Of a stretch of 64,000 nt of DNA, positions 28,463 to 38,222 are shown piece by piece. The DNA lies in contig NZ_SNYQ01000001.1 in the NCBI RefSeq assembly GCF_004363295.1, forward strand, positions 434,001-498,000, given 5' to 3'. The stretch is from Mesocricetibacter intestinalis (GTDB lineage Bacteria; Pseudomonadota; Gammaproteobacteria; Enterobacterales; Pasteurellaceae). A program made the position numbers and the translations under genes. Each line of letters begins with the position of its first letter. The first letter of the stretch is position 1. The notes beneath the pieces are model-generated. The model had not been told where the DNA came from, did not search any database, and worked only from the letters and a program-made list of their open reading frames with translations.

Positions 28463-30259
28463 ATGATGAATTCTGTTATTTTACGGGTTACCGAAAATAT
28501 TTTGCAGCGCAGTCGACAGACAAGAGCGCAGTACCTGGCTCGGGTGGAGGAACAGCTTAAGCAGGGAACCACCAGAGCTTCTTTGAGTTGCGGCAATCTT
28601 GCGCATACCGTTGCCGCCTGCTGTGCGCAGGAAAAACGCAATATTCTGGATTTTACCCGGATTAATCTCGGCATAGTCAGCGCCTATAACGATATGGTTA
28701 GCGCTCATCAGCCTTATCAGGATTATCCGCACGAAATAAAACAAGTATTGCGCGAACTGGGACATTCCGCTCAAGTGGCGGCGGGAGTACCCGCCATGTG
28801 CGACGGCATTACTCAGGGGCAGAGCGGTATGGATTTATCGCTGTTTTCGCGCGATCTTATAGCACAGGCTACCACTATCGGCTTAAGCCATAATACCTTC
28901 GATGCGACATTATTACTCGGCGTTTGTGATAAAATCGCACCGGGTCAGTTAATAGGTGCGCTGTCCTTCGGGCATTTACCAACCGCTTTTGTACCTGCAG
29001 GACCGATGGCGACGGGAATCTCCAATAAAGAGAAGGTTAAGATTCGTCAGCAGTATGCGGCCGGAGAAGTTGATAAAAATGCCTTGCAGAATATGGAAAA
29101 TAACTCTTATCATAGTGCGGGTACCTGTACTTTTTACGGTACGGCGAATACGAACCAGTTGGTATTCGAAGCTATGGGGCTGATGTTGCCGGGCGCGGCT
29201 TTCGTCCCCGTGAATGATCCGCTACGGCCGGCGCTAACCGCATTATTGAGCGCCCATATGGTTAAAATCTGCCGTCAGGGCGGTGATTTCAGACCTTTGG
29301 CCAAGGTGGTGGACGAAAAAAGCCTGGTGAACGGTTTAGTGGCCTTGTTGGCATCGGGCGGTAGTACTAATCATACCATTCATCTGATTGCGGTGGCACG
29401 GGCTGCGGGCTTTGTACTTAACTGGGACGACTTTGATCAGCTTTCCGCCGTGGTGCCGTTGCTGACCAGGGTTTATCCGAACGGTGCGGCGGATATTAAC
29501 GATTTCCATGCCGCAGGGGGCGTTCCTTTATTGTTGCGTCATCTGGCGGAACGCGGATTATTCTATAGGGATGCAACACCGATTTTCGGCAGTATGACGG
29601 ATTATTTCAAAATGCCGGTACTGGAAAAGGGTCGGGTTGTGTTTAAAGAAATCGAGGATACCCGTAATGCCGATGTGATTGCGCCTGCAGGCAAGTTGTT
29701 TAGCGAGCAGGGCGGTTTAAAGGTATTGGGCGGAAATCTCGGCCGCGGTGTTATAAAAATCAGTGCGGTGGCGGAAGCCCACCGTAAGTTGACGGCTCCG
29801 GCGCTGGTATTCGAAGATCAGGATCAGGTGGTTGAGGCTTATCATAAAGGCGAATTGAACCGCGACGCGATTGTGGTGGTACGTAATAGCGGGCCGGCGG
29901 CACGCGGTATGCCCGAACTGCATAAACTGATGCCGATTTTGGGTAATGTGATGGAACAAGGCTTCAAAGTCGCATTGGTTACTGACGGTCGTTTATCCGG
30001 TGCTTCCGGTAAAGTGCCTTCGGTTATTCATTTATCGCCGGAATCGGTTAAGGGCGGTCCTCTGGCATTGATACGCAACGGCGATTTAATTGCGATTGAT
30101 GCGGAAGAGGGGAGTATTCAGTGCCTAAGCTATTTATCCGGACGCGAGCCGATACTGCCGGATTTAAGTGCGGATTATCGTCATTCCGGACGGGAATTGT
30201 TCGGTTTATTCAGAAAGAATGTGTCTTCGGCGGAAGAAGGCGCCTGTATTTTATTTTAA
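28463..30259 (+). CDS. edd: 6-phosphogluconate dehydratase
   Basis: A 598-residue iron-sulphur dehydratase, first committed enzyme of the Entner-Doudoroff pathway (6-phosphogluconate to KDPG). The cluster-ligand motifs of the IlvD/Edd family are seen at [28 protein letters not shown] and [13 protein letters not shown], and [15 protein letters not shown] is the conserved C-terminal stretch. Length agrees with E. coli Edd (603). It lies between gntK and eda with short gaps, so one gluconate-inducible transcript is likely. Confidence 0.96.
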   Translation: MMNSVILRVTENILQRSRQTRAQYLARVEEQLKQGTTRASLSCGNLAHTVAACCAQEKRNILDFTRINLGIVSAYNDMVSAHQPYQDYPHEIKQVLRELGHSAQVAAGVPAMCDGITQGQSGMDLSLFSRDLIAQATTIGLSHNTFDATLLLGVCDKIAPGQLIGALSFGHLPTAFVPAGPMATGISNKEKVKIRQQYAAGEVDKNALQNMENNSYHSAGTCTFYGTANTNQLVFEAMGLMLPGAAFVPVNDPLRPALTALLSAHMVKICRQGGDFRPLAKVVDEKSLVNGLVALLASGGSTNHTIHLIAVARAAGFVLNWDDFDQLSAVVPLLTRVYPNGAADINDFHAAGGVPLLLRHLAERGLFYRDATPIFGSMTDYFKMPVLEKGRVVFKEIEDTRNADVIAPAGKLFSEQGGLKVLGGNLGRGVIKISAVAEAHRKLTAPALVFEDQDQVVEAYHKGELNRDAIVVVRNSGPAARGMPELHKLMPILGNVMEQGFKVALVTDGRLSGASGKVPSVIHLSPESVKGGPLALIRNGDLIAIDAEEGSIQCLSYLSGREPILPDLSADYRHSGRELFGLFRKNVSSAEEGACILF

Positions 30260-30277
30260 CTTCATAAGGAAAACATT

Positions 30278-30925
30278 ATGCAATGGGTTGTTTCTCCCGC
30301 CGCAGTGTTTGCGGCTTCTCCCATCGTTCCCGTGATGGTGATCAAACGTCTTGAAGACGCATTACCTATGGCGCAAGCTTTATCCGAAGGCGGTATTAAC
30401 GTATTTGAAATTACGTTACGTACGCCGGTAGCCCTAGATGCTATCCGCCTCGTCAGCGAAGCTATGCCGCAGGCATTGGTCGGTGCAGGTACGGTGATTT
30501 CCGCCGAACAATATGATCAGGCGGTAGCCGCCGGGGCGAAATTCGTGATTTCTCCGGGAGCCACTGCGGCATTGTTGAAGCATGCGGCAAAATCTTCCGT
30601 AGCTTTAATTCCGGGAACGGCAACCCCTTCCGAGATGATGGCGGCACTGGAGCTGGGCTATGATCATGTTAAGTTTTTTCCGGCGGAAGCAAACGGCGGA
30701 GCGGCGGCATTAAAAGCGATTTCCGCGCCTTTACCGCAGTTGAGAGTATGTCCGACCGGCGGCGTTTCGCCGAAAAACCTGGCGGATTATTTGGCGCTGT
30801 CCTGTGTGGCGACCGTGGGCGGCTCGTGGATGATACCTAATGATGCGGTTGCGCAGCAGGATTGGCAGAAAGTCGCCGCTTTAAGCCGCGAAGCGGTAAA
30901 ACTGGCCACTGATTTAAGAAGCTGA
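30278..30925 (+). CDS. eda: 2-dehydro-3-deoxy-phosphogluconate (KDPG) aldolase
   Basis: A 215-residue class I aldolase that splits KDPG into pyruvate and glyceraldehyde 3-phosphate. The Schiff-base lysine is Lys132 in DHVKFFPAEANGG and the general base Glu44 is in NVFEITLRTPV. The phosphate-binding segment CPTGGVSPKNLADYL follows. AAGGAAAAC precedes the ATG, 18 bases after edd. It completes gluconate degradation together with GntP, GntK and Edd. Confidence 0.96.
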   Translation: MQWVVSPAAVFAASPIVPVMVIKRLEDALPMAQALSEGGINVFEITLRTPVALDAIRLVSEAMPQALVGAGTVISAEQYDQAVAAGAKFVISPGATAALLKHAAKSSVALIPGTATPSEMMAALELGYDHVKFFPAEANGGAAALKAISAPLPQLRVCPTGGVSPKNLADYLALSCVATVGGSWMIPNDAVAQQDWQKVAALSREAVKLATDLRS

Positions 30926-30933
30926 TGGATAAA

Positions 30934-30977
30934 GCGGGATATTCCTCCGTTGCGGGGAATATCTCCGCCTTTTCCTT
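30934..30977 (+). terminator. Terminator of gntK-edd-eda
   Basis: Stem GCGGGATATTCC with GGAATATCTCCGC (one bulged base), 30934-30968, followed by CTTTTCCTTTTC. Confidence 0.7.
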
Positions 30978-31184
30978 TTCTGCCGAGCCTTTAAAGTGCG
31001 GTCGGAAAATACCAAGATTTTTATATCTCCTCTTGAGGAAATCCGCCTTTTTGGTAAAAACTTCCTTTTCTTTTGCGGAAAATGAATTTTCCTGATTTAT
31101 TTTGATGCAAAACATCGTATACTTCTGCCCGAATTTCATTATTTAATTTTCAATGCCTTAGGGGCAAATAACATCGGGGAAACT

Positions 31185-33044
31185 ATGTCTGAGCAACAAC
31201 CCAGCGTTTTACGTTTTGAAACGGCCGTTGCGGCCAAAGATTATGAGGTCGCCTGCAGAGAATTATTGAATATTTTGGGCAAGCTGGATGAAAATTTCGG
31301 TTTGTTTAACGGTATTGACTGCGATTACCCGCAGCAGCTGAACGGATTGGAGAAAGAACGGACGATTTATATCTGTACCCGTTTGGCCAATGCCATCGGT
31401 GAATTATTTGCCGACCGGGCTTTATCTATTTCGGGGAGCGGCGCTAAACAGTTTTTTATATTTCAGCGTTGGCTGGCATTGATTTTCGCAGCTTCGCCTT
31501 ATGTCAATGCGGATCATATTCTGCAACATTATAATTTAAATAAAGATAAGGAAACTTCGCATAAAGAGTTTGTGCTGGAAGGTTCTAAAGAGGCGCTGAT
31601 TAAGTTCTGTATTCTTTATTTTCCCGACTCTAACGTTAATATCAATTTGGAGGCACTCTGGAACGCGGATCAGGTGTTATGCGCCTCCCTGTGCTTCGCC
31701 CTGCAATCACCGCGCTTTATAGGTACCGACGCCGCCTTTTCGAAACGCGCGACGGTACTGCAATGGTTCCCTCAGTTTCTGGAAAGCTTCGATTCTCTGG
31801 ATGCGCTGCCCGCCAATATTCTGCATGATGTTTATATGCACTGCAGCTATGATACGGCGGCGAACAAGCATCAGGTAAAAGGGGCGTTGAATAAGGTGGT
31901 GCGTCGTCATTTACTTAACGGCGGCTGGACCGATCGGGAAAACCTGTATCCGTTAGGCGAACGTAATAATAAGCCGGTAATGGTGGTAATGCTGGAGCAT
32001 TTTCATTCGGCCCATTCCATTTATCGTACCCATTCCACTTCAATGATTGCCGCACGTCAGCATTTTTATCTGATCGGCTTGGGTAGCGATGCCGTTGATG
32101 AGGCGGGGCGCTAGGTATTCGATGAGTTTCATCTGATCGATAACGGCAATATTTTTCAGAAGTTAAATCAGCTGAAAGAGATTTGCGAGCAGAACGGCGC
32201 AGCGGTTTTCTATATGCCGAGTATAGGGATGGATTTAGCCACTATTTTCGCCAGTAATACGCGTGTGGCGCCGATCCAGGTTATTGCCCTGGGCCACCCT
32301 GCCACCACTTATTCGGATTTTATCGAATATGTTATTGTGGAAGACGATTATGTGGGTAGCGAAGATTGCTTCAGTGAAAAGCTGCTGCGTCTGCCGAAAG
32401 ATGCCTTACCCTATGTACCTTCCGCACTGGCGCCGGAAAAGGTCGATTATATTCTGCGCGAGCAGCCGGATCGGGTGAATATAGGTATCGCTTCCACCAC
32501 GATGAAACTGAATCCCTATTTTCTGGCCGCTTGCCGGCGTATTCGTGAACAAGCTAAGGTGGATGTGCATTTTCATTTTGCTTTGGGGCAGAGTATCGGT
32601 ATTACCCATCCTTATGTGGAACGCTTTATCCGTACCTATTTGGGCGATGCCGCAACCGTATATCCGCACAGCCCTTACCTCCGCTATCTGGACGTGTTGC
32701 GGCGCTGCGATATGCTGATCAATCCTTTCCCATTCGGCAATACGAACGGGATTATCGATATGGTTACCCTGGGATTGGTTGGAATTTGTAAGACCGGGCC
32801 GGAAGTTCATGAGCATATTGATGAAGGCCTATTTAAGCGTTTAGGTTTGCCGGATTGGTTAATTGCCGATACGGCGGACGAATATGTGGCGCGGGCGATT
32901 CGTTTGGCGGAAAATCATGAAGAGCGCTTGGCGCTGCGTCGGGATATTATTGCCAATAATAAACTAAGTACTTTATTCAGCGGTAATCCTCAGCCGATGG
33001 GCGAGATTTTATTGCAGAAGGTGCGGGATTTGGCCGGACGCTAA
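31185..33044 (+). pseudogene. HMW1C-type cytoplasmic N-glycosyltransferase (NGT), interrupted by an in-frame amber codon
   Basis: The frame spans 620 codons including the stop, the length of Actinobacillus pleuropneumoniae NGT, with one TAG at 32112-32114 (codon 310). Upstream is 309 residues ending SDAVDEAGR; reading continues without shift as VFDEFHLIDNGNIFQKL. In the Actinobacillus protein as I recall it, the matching position is Glu (GQEVFDEF), so a GAG-to-TAG change explains it. Both halves look well kept: HFHSAHSIYRTHSTSMIAAR before the stop, and PIQVIALGHPATTYSDFIEY, NPFPFGNTNGIIDMV and KTGPEVHEHIDEGLFKRLG after it. The enzyme adds glucose or galactose to Asn in N-X-S/T sequons of adhesins. 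The next in-frame ATG (32214) has no ribosome binding site. Possible sequencing error, true pseudogene or suppressed stop. Confidence 0.9.
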
Positions 33045-33052
33045 AGCGCGGA

Positions 33053-33087
33053 AATAAAAAAAACAGGGCATAACGTCCTGTTTTTTA
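33053..33087. terminator. Bidirectional terminator between the glycosyltransferase and gntR
   Basis: A-rich stem ending ACAGG (to 33066) pairs with CCTGTTTTTT (33077-33086), giving T-runs in both directions. Confidence 0.85.
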
Positions 33088-33097
33088 TGGATTTGAT

Positions 33098-34099
33098 TCA
33101 GATACTTTGTCCGATATGGATCTGGTAGCCCAAATCGATAATATTGCTTTGCTGCGGGAGACCTTGCAGGCGATCCAGTAATTCCTGAGCGGCGCGGTAG
33201 CCGATATTTAAACGCGGGGTGATAACCGTAGCTAGCTGAGGAGTCATAGATTGCCCCACATCATGGCCATGGAAACCGGCTACGGCAATTTGTTCCGGAA
33301 CCTTGATACCTAAACGCTGACATTCGAACAACGCGCCGATGGCAAGGTCGTCATTGGTACAGAAAATACCGTTCAGATCAGGATATTTTTCTAGGGCCTG
33401 ATGTAGCTGCTTGGCGCCCAGACTGAAGGAAGAGGATTCTTCCGTGAGCAGGAAACGCGGCGTCAACGCATATTTTTTCATGGTATTTTCATAACCCAGC
33501 ATTTTCAGGCGGGTACGTTTATCCATTCGTGCGGAAAAATAAACGATATTCGTATGGTTACGTTTAATCATGGTATCCGTCATTGCTTGTGCGGCAGCGA
33601 TATTATCGAAGCCTATCACTTGCTGAATGCCGGATTCGCCGCTATCCATAATTTCAATAACCGGAATATTGGCCACTTCCAGCATTTTTAAGGTGCGTTC
33701 GGAATGTTGATTTTCCGACAGAATAAGCGCGTCCACATTATAGGAAAGCAGCGATTCTATCCGCTGTTCTTCTTTTTCAATGCTATAACCGTAGTGAGCC
33801 AACATGGTTTGATAACCGGCCTGATCGGTGATTGTTTCTATACCTTTGATCACATCGGCAAAAACCTGATTGGTAAGCGAAGGTACCAGTACGCCGATGG
33901 CTCGGCTTTTGGCATTGGACAAAATATCCGGTGCGCGATTGGGAATATAGCCGAAGCTTTCTATGGCGGCGGCGATTTTTACCCTAGTACTTTCCGCCAC
34001 CAGTTCCGGGTTGCGCAGATAGCGGCTGACGGTCATTTTGGTGATGCCGAGATGCTCGGCAATATGCTGTAGAGTGGGACGTTTTCGTTTAGTCTGCAT
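33098..34099 (-). CDS. gntR: Gluconate utilization repressor GntR (LacI family)
   Basis: A 333-residue LacI-family repressor. The helix-turn-helix is at about residues 9-28 (LQHIAEHLGITKMTVSRYLR), with the hinge helix in NRAPDILSNAKSRAIGVLVP, then a periplasmic-binding-protein-like effector domain. GYQTMLAHYGY, VIGFDN and FCTNDDLAIGALFECQRLG(I)KVP agree with E. coli GntR. It should release DNA when gluconate or 6-phosphogluconate binds. Its likely targets are the two operators near 27680 and 27883. It is separated from the other gluconate genes by the broken glycosyltransferase gene. Confidence 0.93.
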   Translation of the reverse strand: MQTKRKRPTLQHIAEHLGITKMTVSRYLRNPELVAESTRVKIAAAIESFGYIPNRAPDILSNAKSRAIGVLVPSLTNQVFADVIKGIETITDQAGYQTMLAHYGYSIEKEEQRIESLLSYNVDALILSENQHSERTLKMLEVANIPVIEIMDSGESGIQQVIGFDNIAAAQAMTDTMIKRNHTNIVYFSARMDKRTRLKMLGYENTMKKYALTPRFLLTEESSSFSLGAKQLHQALEKYPDLNGIFCTNDDLAIGALFECQRLGIKVPEQIAVAGFHGHDVGQSMTPQLATVITPRLNIGYRAAQELLDRLQGLPQQSNIIDLGYQIHIGQSI

Positions 34100-34114
34100 A
34101 ATCTTATCTGATAA

Positions 34115-34197
34115 AAGTGCGGTCGGAATTACGGGATTTTGATTGTTACCGCCGCAAGGCGCAATTATAAAAAATTCTCCCGAATTCTACCGCACTT
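34115..34197. repeat. Inverted pair of DNA uptake sequences
   Basis: AAGTGCGGT at 34115-34123 and ACCGCACTT at 34189-34197 face each other across 65 bases in the gap between ydfG and gntR. Paired uptake sequences often sit at gene ends in Pasteurellaceae. Within the pair the minus strand also has a small AATTC/GAATT hairpin followed by TTTTTAT, a weak terminator candidate for ydfG. Confidence 0.75.
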
Positions 34198-34236
34198 CCG
34201 GGGCGACGAAAATAAATTATGAGTGCCCCTTTCGGC

Positions 34237-34989
34237 TTAATTGGTTTCTCGGCTGACCTGTAAGGCGGAGAAACTTTGTGTTACCGGCATAATTTCAATT
34301 CGGTTGATATTAACATGAGGCGGTTGGCGGTAAATCCATAATATGGCATTGGCAATGTCTTCGGCACGGATAAACTCGGTACCCTTATAGACTTCCGCCG
34401 CCTTATTGTCATCGCCTTTAAAGCGCACGTTGGAAAATTCAGTACCGCCGCATAATCCCGGTTCGACATTACTGACCCGGATTTTTGTTCCCGCCAGATC
34501 GGCGCGTAAATTCAGACTGAACTGCTTGACAAAGGCTTTAGTCGCCCCATACAGATTACCGCCGGGATAAGGATAATTACCTGCGATGGAACCAAGGTTA
34601 ATAATATGCCCCTGATTACGCTCCACCATTTGCGGCAGGATTTTATGGGTCAGATAGGTCAGACCGACGATATTGGTATCGATCATGGTTTGCCAGTCTT
34701 TAAAGTCAGCCTTATAGGCGGGTTCCAAACCAAGGGCGAGCCCGGCGTTATTAACCAATAAATCGATTTGCGCCCATTCGGCCGGAAGTTGCGCCAGGGC
34801 CCGGTCGATTAATTCCGGTTTGGAAACGTCCATTTGTAGAGGATAAAAAGCTTCGCCCAACTCGGCCTGCAGCTGTTGTAATTTTTTGCTACGGCGAGCC
34901 GAGCCTATGACTTTATATCCCGCATTGACCAAGACTTTGCAGATTGCTTTGCCAAAGCCTGCCGATGCACCTGTTACCAATACTGTCAT
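34237..34989 (-). CDS. ydfG: Short-chain dehydrogenase, NADP-dependent 3-hydroxy acid dehydrogenase YdfG
   Basis: A 250-residue classical SDR. The cofactor motif TGASAGFGKAI is at residues 6-16, the NNAG motif at about 86-89 (DLLVNNAGLALG), and the catalytic Ser-Tyr-Lys in INLGSIAGNY and YGATKAFVKQF. The start MTVLVTGASAGFG and the segment ALGLEPAYKADFKDW match YdfG, which oxidises L-allo-threonine, serine and 3-hydroxy acids and reduces malonic semialdehyde. It lies downstream of mtgA on the same strand with about 56 bases between, so a shared transcript is possible. Confidence 0.9.
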   Translation of the reverse strand: MTVLVTGASAGFGKAICKVLVNAGYKVIGSARRSKKLQQLQAELGEAFYPLQMDVSKPELIDRALAQLPAEWAQIDLLVNNAGLALGLEPAYKADFKDWQTMIDTNIVGLTYLTHKILPQMVERNQGHIINLGSIAGNYPYPGGNLYGATKAFVKQFSLNLRADLAGTKIRVSNVEPGLCGGTEFSNVRFKGDDNKAAEVYKGTEFIRAEDIANAILWIYRQPPHVNINRIEIMPVTQSFSALQVSRETN

Positions 34990-35045
34990 ATTTTTCTCCT
35001 TTTCTGCTTTCTGTTTTTGTTAAGGCGAGGTTGGCGCTTCACGGA

Positions 35046-35780
35046 TTATAGTCCGGATAGATAAGCTTTCCCCAGGCTGTTCATTTGACGCATAATCCAT
35101 TCTTGTCGCTGTTTTACATAGCTGCCCGGTCGATTTGCCTTATAGGCAATGGGGTTAGGCAGTACGGCGGCCAGTAATGCGGCTTCCGACGCATTTAGCG
35201 CCTGTGCCGGTTTATTAAAATAACGTTGGCTGGCTGCTTCCACACCAAAGACGCCTTCCCCGAACTCGGCTATATTCAGATAAACTTCCAGAATGCGTTT
35301 TTTCGACCACAGGGTTTCCAGCACCAGGGTAACTGGTACTTCCAGTCCCTTGCGTAACCAACTTTGACCATGCCATAGATAGAGGTTTTTGGCCGTTTGC
35401 TGAGAAATAGTGGAAGCGCCACGGATACGGTTGGAACGACGGTTATATTGTAGCGCCTGTTCGATGGCGCTTAAATCAAAGCCATAATGTTCGACAAAGC
35501 GCTGATCTTCCGCAGCTATAACGGCAAGCTGCATGGAAGGAGAGATTTTATCCAGGCTAACCCAGTCATAATGTAAGCGGAAAGAAAAATCGCCTTGTAA
35601 TAAACGGCCGATTTGCTGCTGTGCCATATAAGCGGAAAAGGGCACTGGCAGAATTCTCAACATTAGGGTGAGCGCTAAAAAAGCCAATAAAAAAAAGGCC
35701 AAAAAACGACCGCACTTTTTATGCCCGGAGCAATGCCGGAAAGGGTGGCGCAAGCGGGAAGCGTTAGATTTTTTGCTCAT
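35046..35780 (-). CDS. mtgA: Monofunctional biosynthetic peptidoglycan transglycosylase
   Basis: A 244-residue family GT51 enzyme that polymerises lipid II into glycan strands. An N-terminal membrane anchor (about 27-44, [20 protein letters not shown]) is followed by the catalytic domain. The first conserved motif with the catalytic Glu is in [17 protein letters not shown], and [16 protein letters not shown] and [20 protein letters not shown] are the other GT51 motifs. There is no transpeptidase domain, so it is monofunctional. Its start overlaps the end of trpR by 17 bases, as known for Haemophilus. An uptake sequence (35709-35717) is embedded in the N-terminal coding region. Confidence 0.95.
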   Translation of the reverse strand: MSKKSNASRLRHPFRHCSGHKKCGRFLAFFLLAFLALTLMLRILPVPFSAYMAQQQIGRLLQGDFSFRLHYDWVSLDKISPSMQLAVIAAEDQRFVEHYGFDLSAIEQALQYNRRSNRIRGASTISQQTAKNLYLWHGQSWLRKGLEVPVTLVLETLWSKKRILEVYLNIAEFGEGVFGVEAASQRYFNKPAQALNASEAALLAAVLPNPIAYKANRPGSYVKQRQEWIMRQMNSLGKAYLSGL

Positions 35781-36066
35781 TCAGCCGTGCTTTCAGCCAA
35801 TCGATAAACGGCGGGTCCATCAGTTTAATCATATTCGAACCTCGTGTAATAGTTGCGGCGCTGGTACCAAGATTCTGTTGAATTTCCCGCTGTGAAATAT
35901 CTTTATCCAGTAATTGGGCTACGATTTGTAAACGTAAGCCTACCGCATCTCGTTCGTCTGCGGTAAGCAGCAGGGTCAGTAATTCTTGCTCTTTGCCCTG
36001 TTCGAAAGCCTGGCGTAGCATATCAAGAAACGCCGTCCATTGCGTCATATTGCGGCTGAGGTACAT
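35764..36066 (-). CDS. trpR: Trp operon repressor
   Basis: A 100-residue tryptophan-dependent repressor. The helix-turn-helix is [21 protein letters not shown] (about 67-87 when split over two helices), and [20 protein letters not shown] lies just before it. I place the start at the ATG at 36066 ([10 protein letters not shown]) because AAAGGAG sits 5-6 bases upstream; the earlier ATG at 36084 lacks one. The perfect dyad ATACTA-N6-TAGTAT at 36089-36106 is probably its own operator. The end overlaps mtgA by 17 bases. Confidence 0.95.
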   Translation of the reverse strand: MYLSRNMTQWTAFLDMLRQAFEQGKEQELLTLLLTADERDAVGLRLQIVAQLLDKDISQREIQQNLGTSAATITRGSNMIKLMDPPFIDWLKARLNEQKI

Positions 36067-36088
36067 ATCATCTCCTTTTATCATAACG

Positions 36089-36117
36089 ATACTATTGCAC
36101 TAGTATAGCCGATTATA
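36089..36117 (-). promoter_or_regulatory. trpR promoter with TrpR-like operator
   Basis: ATACTATTGCACTAGTAT (36089-36106) has perfect 6-bp inverted arms with a 6-base spacer, the geometry of the TrpR consensus GTACTAGTTAACTAGTAC. On the minus strand a perfect -10 TATAAT lies at 36117-36112, which would put the operator at about +1 to +18. No good -35 is visible. The element overlaps the slt stop codon (36100-36102), so the trpR promoter lies in the end of the upstream gene. Autoregulation is inferred. Confidence 0.65.
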
Positions 36118-38085
36118 CTCCTGATCGGAAAATAATTGCTGTGATCCCTGGCGCAGAATTTGATAATAAGCATCGTAACTCAGTACGTTCTGCACATAAC
36201 CGCGGGTTTCATAAAACGGAATGGAAGCGACAAATTCGGCCATATTCAGGCGGCCTTTGCTTCTGTTCAGCCATTGTTCGACCCGACCCGCCCCGGCATT
36301 ATAGGCGGCGGCGATTAGAATCCGGTTGTTACCGTATTTCTCATAGAGTTCTTGCAGATGGGCGGTGCCCAGCATAATGTTGTTAAAAGGATCATACAGC
36401 TGATTTTCATGATTGTAAGGTAGTCCGGATTTCTGTGCGGTCAATTTGGCGGTGGTAGGCAACAGCTGCATTAGACCGCGCGCATTGGCGGAGGAACTGA
36501 CATAGGGTTTCCAAGCACTTTCCTGGCGGGCAATGGCCATGGCAAAAGTCGGGGTAATCCGCTTACCTTGCAGTAGGAGATCGAACCAGTCGGTATAGGC
36601 CATGGGCAGACGCAGGGCTATATGATTCCAGGCCTTGGCGCGGATAGTGGCTTCCACGTTTAAATCAAACCATTGCCGCTCTTGCGCATAGCGAGCCAGT
36701 GCCAGTTTTTCCGTATCCGTAGCACGATTTAACAAATTGCTCCATTCTTGGTTGGCTTCGGCGGTCTGACTAAAATAGCGTAATTCCGCAATACGATCGA
36801 GCTGGCGGCTATATTTAGGGCGCAGGCTTTTTTCCGCCTGAGCGGCGGAAGGAGAGGCGCTCATCGACGGACGATAGCTAGTTTGCAGTTCTGCGTTGGC
36901 AAGCATGGCGTAAAATCCCCGCTGCTGCGCAAGAGCGGTCAAAATCGGGCGACTTTTTTCAGCCGGTAAGTTTTTGGCCTGCCAGTAAAGCCATTCGTCC
37001 TTATTTTTAGCCGCCTCCGAAAGTAATGCCAGCCAAGGGGCGGTATCCTGTTTTTGGCGTAAGGCGGTACGAATACGGCGTTCGCTTAGTTTATCGTCTT
37101 TAAGTTTCAGCAGTTCCTGATCGCGCCAGCGTATGAGGGGCTCGCGTTCACTGTCAAAGATATGGCCGATAAAGGCTTTTTTCCATTCTTCCGTTTGTGC
37201 CGGGCTGAAATTCAGTTGTTGGGCCAGATTTTGGTAAGGCGCAAAAGGCGCGTTCATCTCCGTAATTGCGCTCTCCTGTAGATTTTTTAGCAGCAGCGGA
37301 AAGAGCTTTATGGCAATACGTTGCTTTTGCTCGGTGCTGAGGGCGGCATCTTTTTGATTGATTTCCAGCAGTAACTGAGGTGATTTCCGATAAAGGTTCA
37401 AGGCGTTGAGCAGTTTCGCCGTCGGACTGTTCGGCGGTGCATATTTTTGCAGTGCCGTCAGCAATCCATGGTTTTGCGCTTCAAAGGCGAGCATGGCTCG
37501 TTGTTGTAAAAGTTCATCGCTCAGTCCGCCCTGCATGGCCCATTGAGCCAGAATGGGATCACATTGCTTAGGCAGGCTTTTGCCCGTCAACCAAAGACTT
37601 TCCATACTTTTTTGCGGTAAGTGCGCTGAGAGCAGGGCGCTTGTCGTTTCATTCGAGCGCAGGTTTTGCCGCGCTTGAAACAGCAGGCATTGGCTGGCCT
37701 GGTCTGAGGGCAGACCGGATTGATGAGCAAGGATACCCTGCCAGTCTTTATTTTCCGCGCTCCGTTGCAGCCAGCTGCGTTTTAGATTGTCGCTTAGAAA
37801 GAGATCCGGGTTACGTCGCTGGTAATCCTCGATAATCGCAAAACTGAGATTTTTTTTATCCGCATCTATTATCCGGTATTCGGCATAGGGATAAAGGGGA
37901 TAGTCTTTGATCTGAGCCAGTAAAGACTTACTAAGGTTCAGGGTTTGCTCGCTCTGGGAAAGGCTGAGAAGCTGTTTGATTTTTTGATAAATATCCCGTT
38001 GCCGCTCAAGATCTGTTTGTGCGGCGGAAAGCGGCAGGGTTAGCATTAGGGTGGCGAGACTAATAAGAAAAGAAGGTTTTAACAT
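36100..38085 (-). CDS. slt: Soluble lytic murein transglycosylase Slt
   Basis: A periplasmic enzyme of 661 residues that cleaves glycan strands to 1,6-anhydromuropeptides. The start MLKPSFLISLATLMLTLPLS at 38085 begins a signal peptide ending near SAAQ and has GGAG 8 bases upstream; the longer frame to 38166 would bury the signal. A long alpha-helical superhelix precedes the C-terminal SLT domain. The catalytic glutamate is in AIARQESAWKPYVSS, followed by ANARGLMQLLPTTA and AAYNAGAGRVEQWL. It lies immediately upstream of trpR, an order also known from E. coli (slt-trpR). Confidence 0.95.
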   Translation of the reverse strand: MLKPSFLISLATLMLTLPLSAAQTDLERQRDIYQKIKQLLSLSQSEQTLNLSKSLLAQIKDYPLYPYAEYRIIDADKKNLSFAIIEDYQRRNPDLFLSDNLKRSWLQRSAENKDWQGILAHQSGLPSDQASQCLLFQARQNLRSNETTSALLSAHLPQKSMESLWLTGKSLPKQCDPILAQWAMQGGLSDELLQQRAMLAFEAQNHGLLTALQKYAPPNSPTAKLLNALNLYRKSPQLLLEINQKDAALSTEQKQRIAIKLFPLLLKNLQESAITEMNAPFAPYQNLAQQLNFSPAQTEEWKKAFIGHIFDSEREPLIRWRDQELLKLKDDKLSERRIRTALRQKQDTAPWLALLSEAAKNKDEWLYWQAKNLPAEKSRPILTALAQQRGFYAMLANAELQTSYRPSMSASPSAAQAEKSLRPKYSRQLDRIAELRYFSQTAEANQEWSNLLNRATDTEKLALARYAQERQWFDLNVEATIRAKAWNHIALRLPMAYTDWFDLLLQGKRITPTFAMAIARQESAWKPYVSSSANARGLMQLLPTTAKLTAQKSGLPYNHENQLYDPFNNIMLGTAHLQELYEKYGNNRILIAAAYNAGAGRVEQWLNRSKGRLNMAEFVASIPFYETRGYVQNVLSYDAYYQILRQGSQQLFSDQEYNRLY

Positions 38086-38172
38086 TTTTATACTCCGCAA
38101 CAATGTTGTATTTGACCGACTTTTCCGCTTTAAAGTTCCCGTTTTCTTTTTTGGTACGGGGAACAAGGGATA

Positions 38173-38204
38173 AAAACCCCGGTTAACAAGGCTAACCGGG
38201 TTTA
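38173..38204 (-). terminator. Terminator after secF
   Basis: Minus strand: stem CCCGGTTA/TAACCGGG (38178-38200) followed by GTTTTTATCC. Confidence 0.75.
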
Positions 38205-38222
38205 GATAGGGGTATTAATCTA

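Noticed and set aside
32214-33044. C-terminal half of the glycosyltransferase as an independent gene
   Set aside because: The ATG has no Shine-Dalgarno and starts in the middle of a conserved segment. The frame and homology run on from the upstream half, so it is one interrupted gene.
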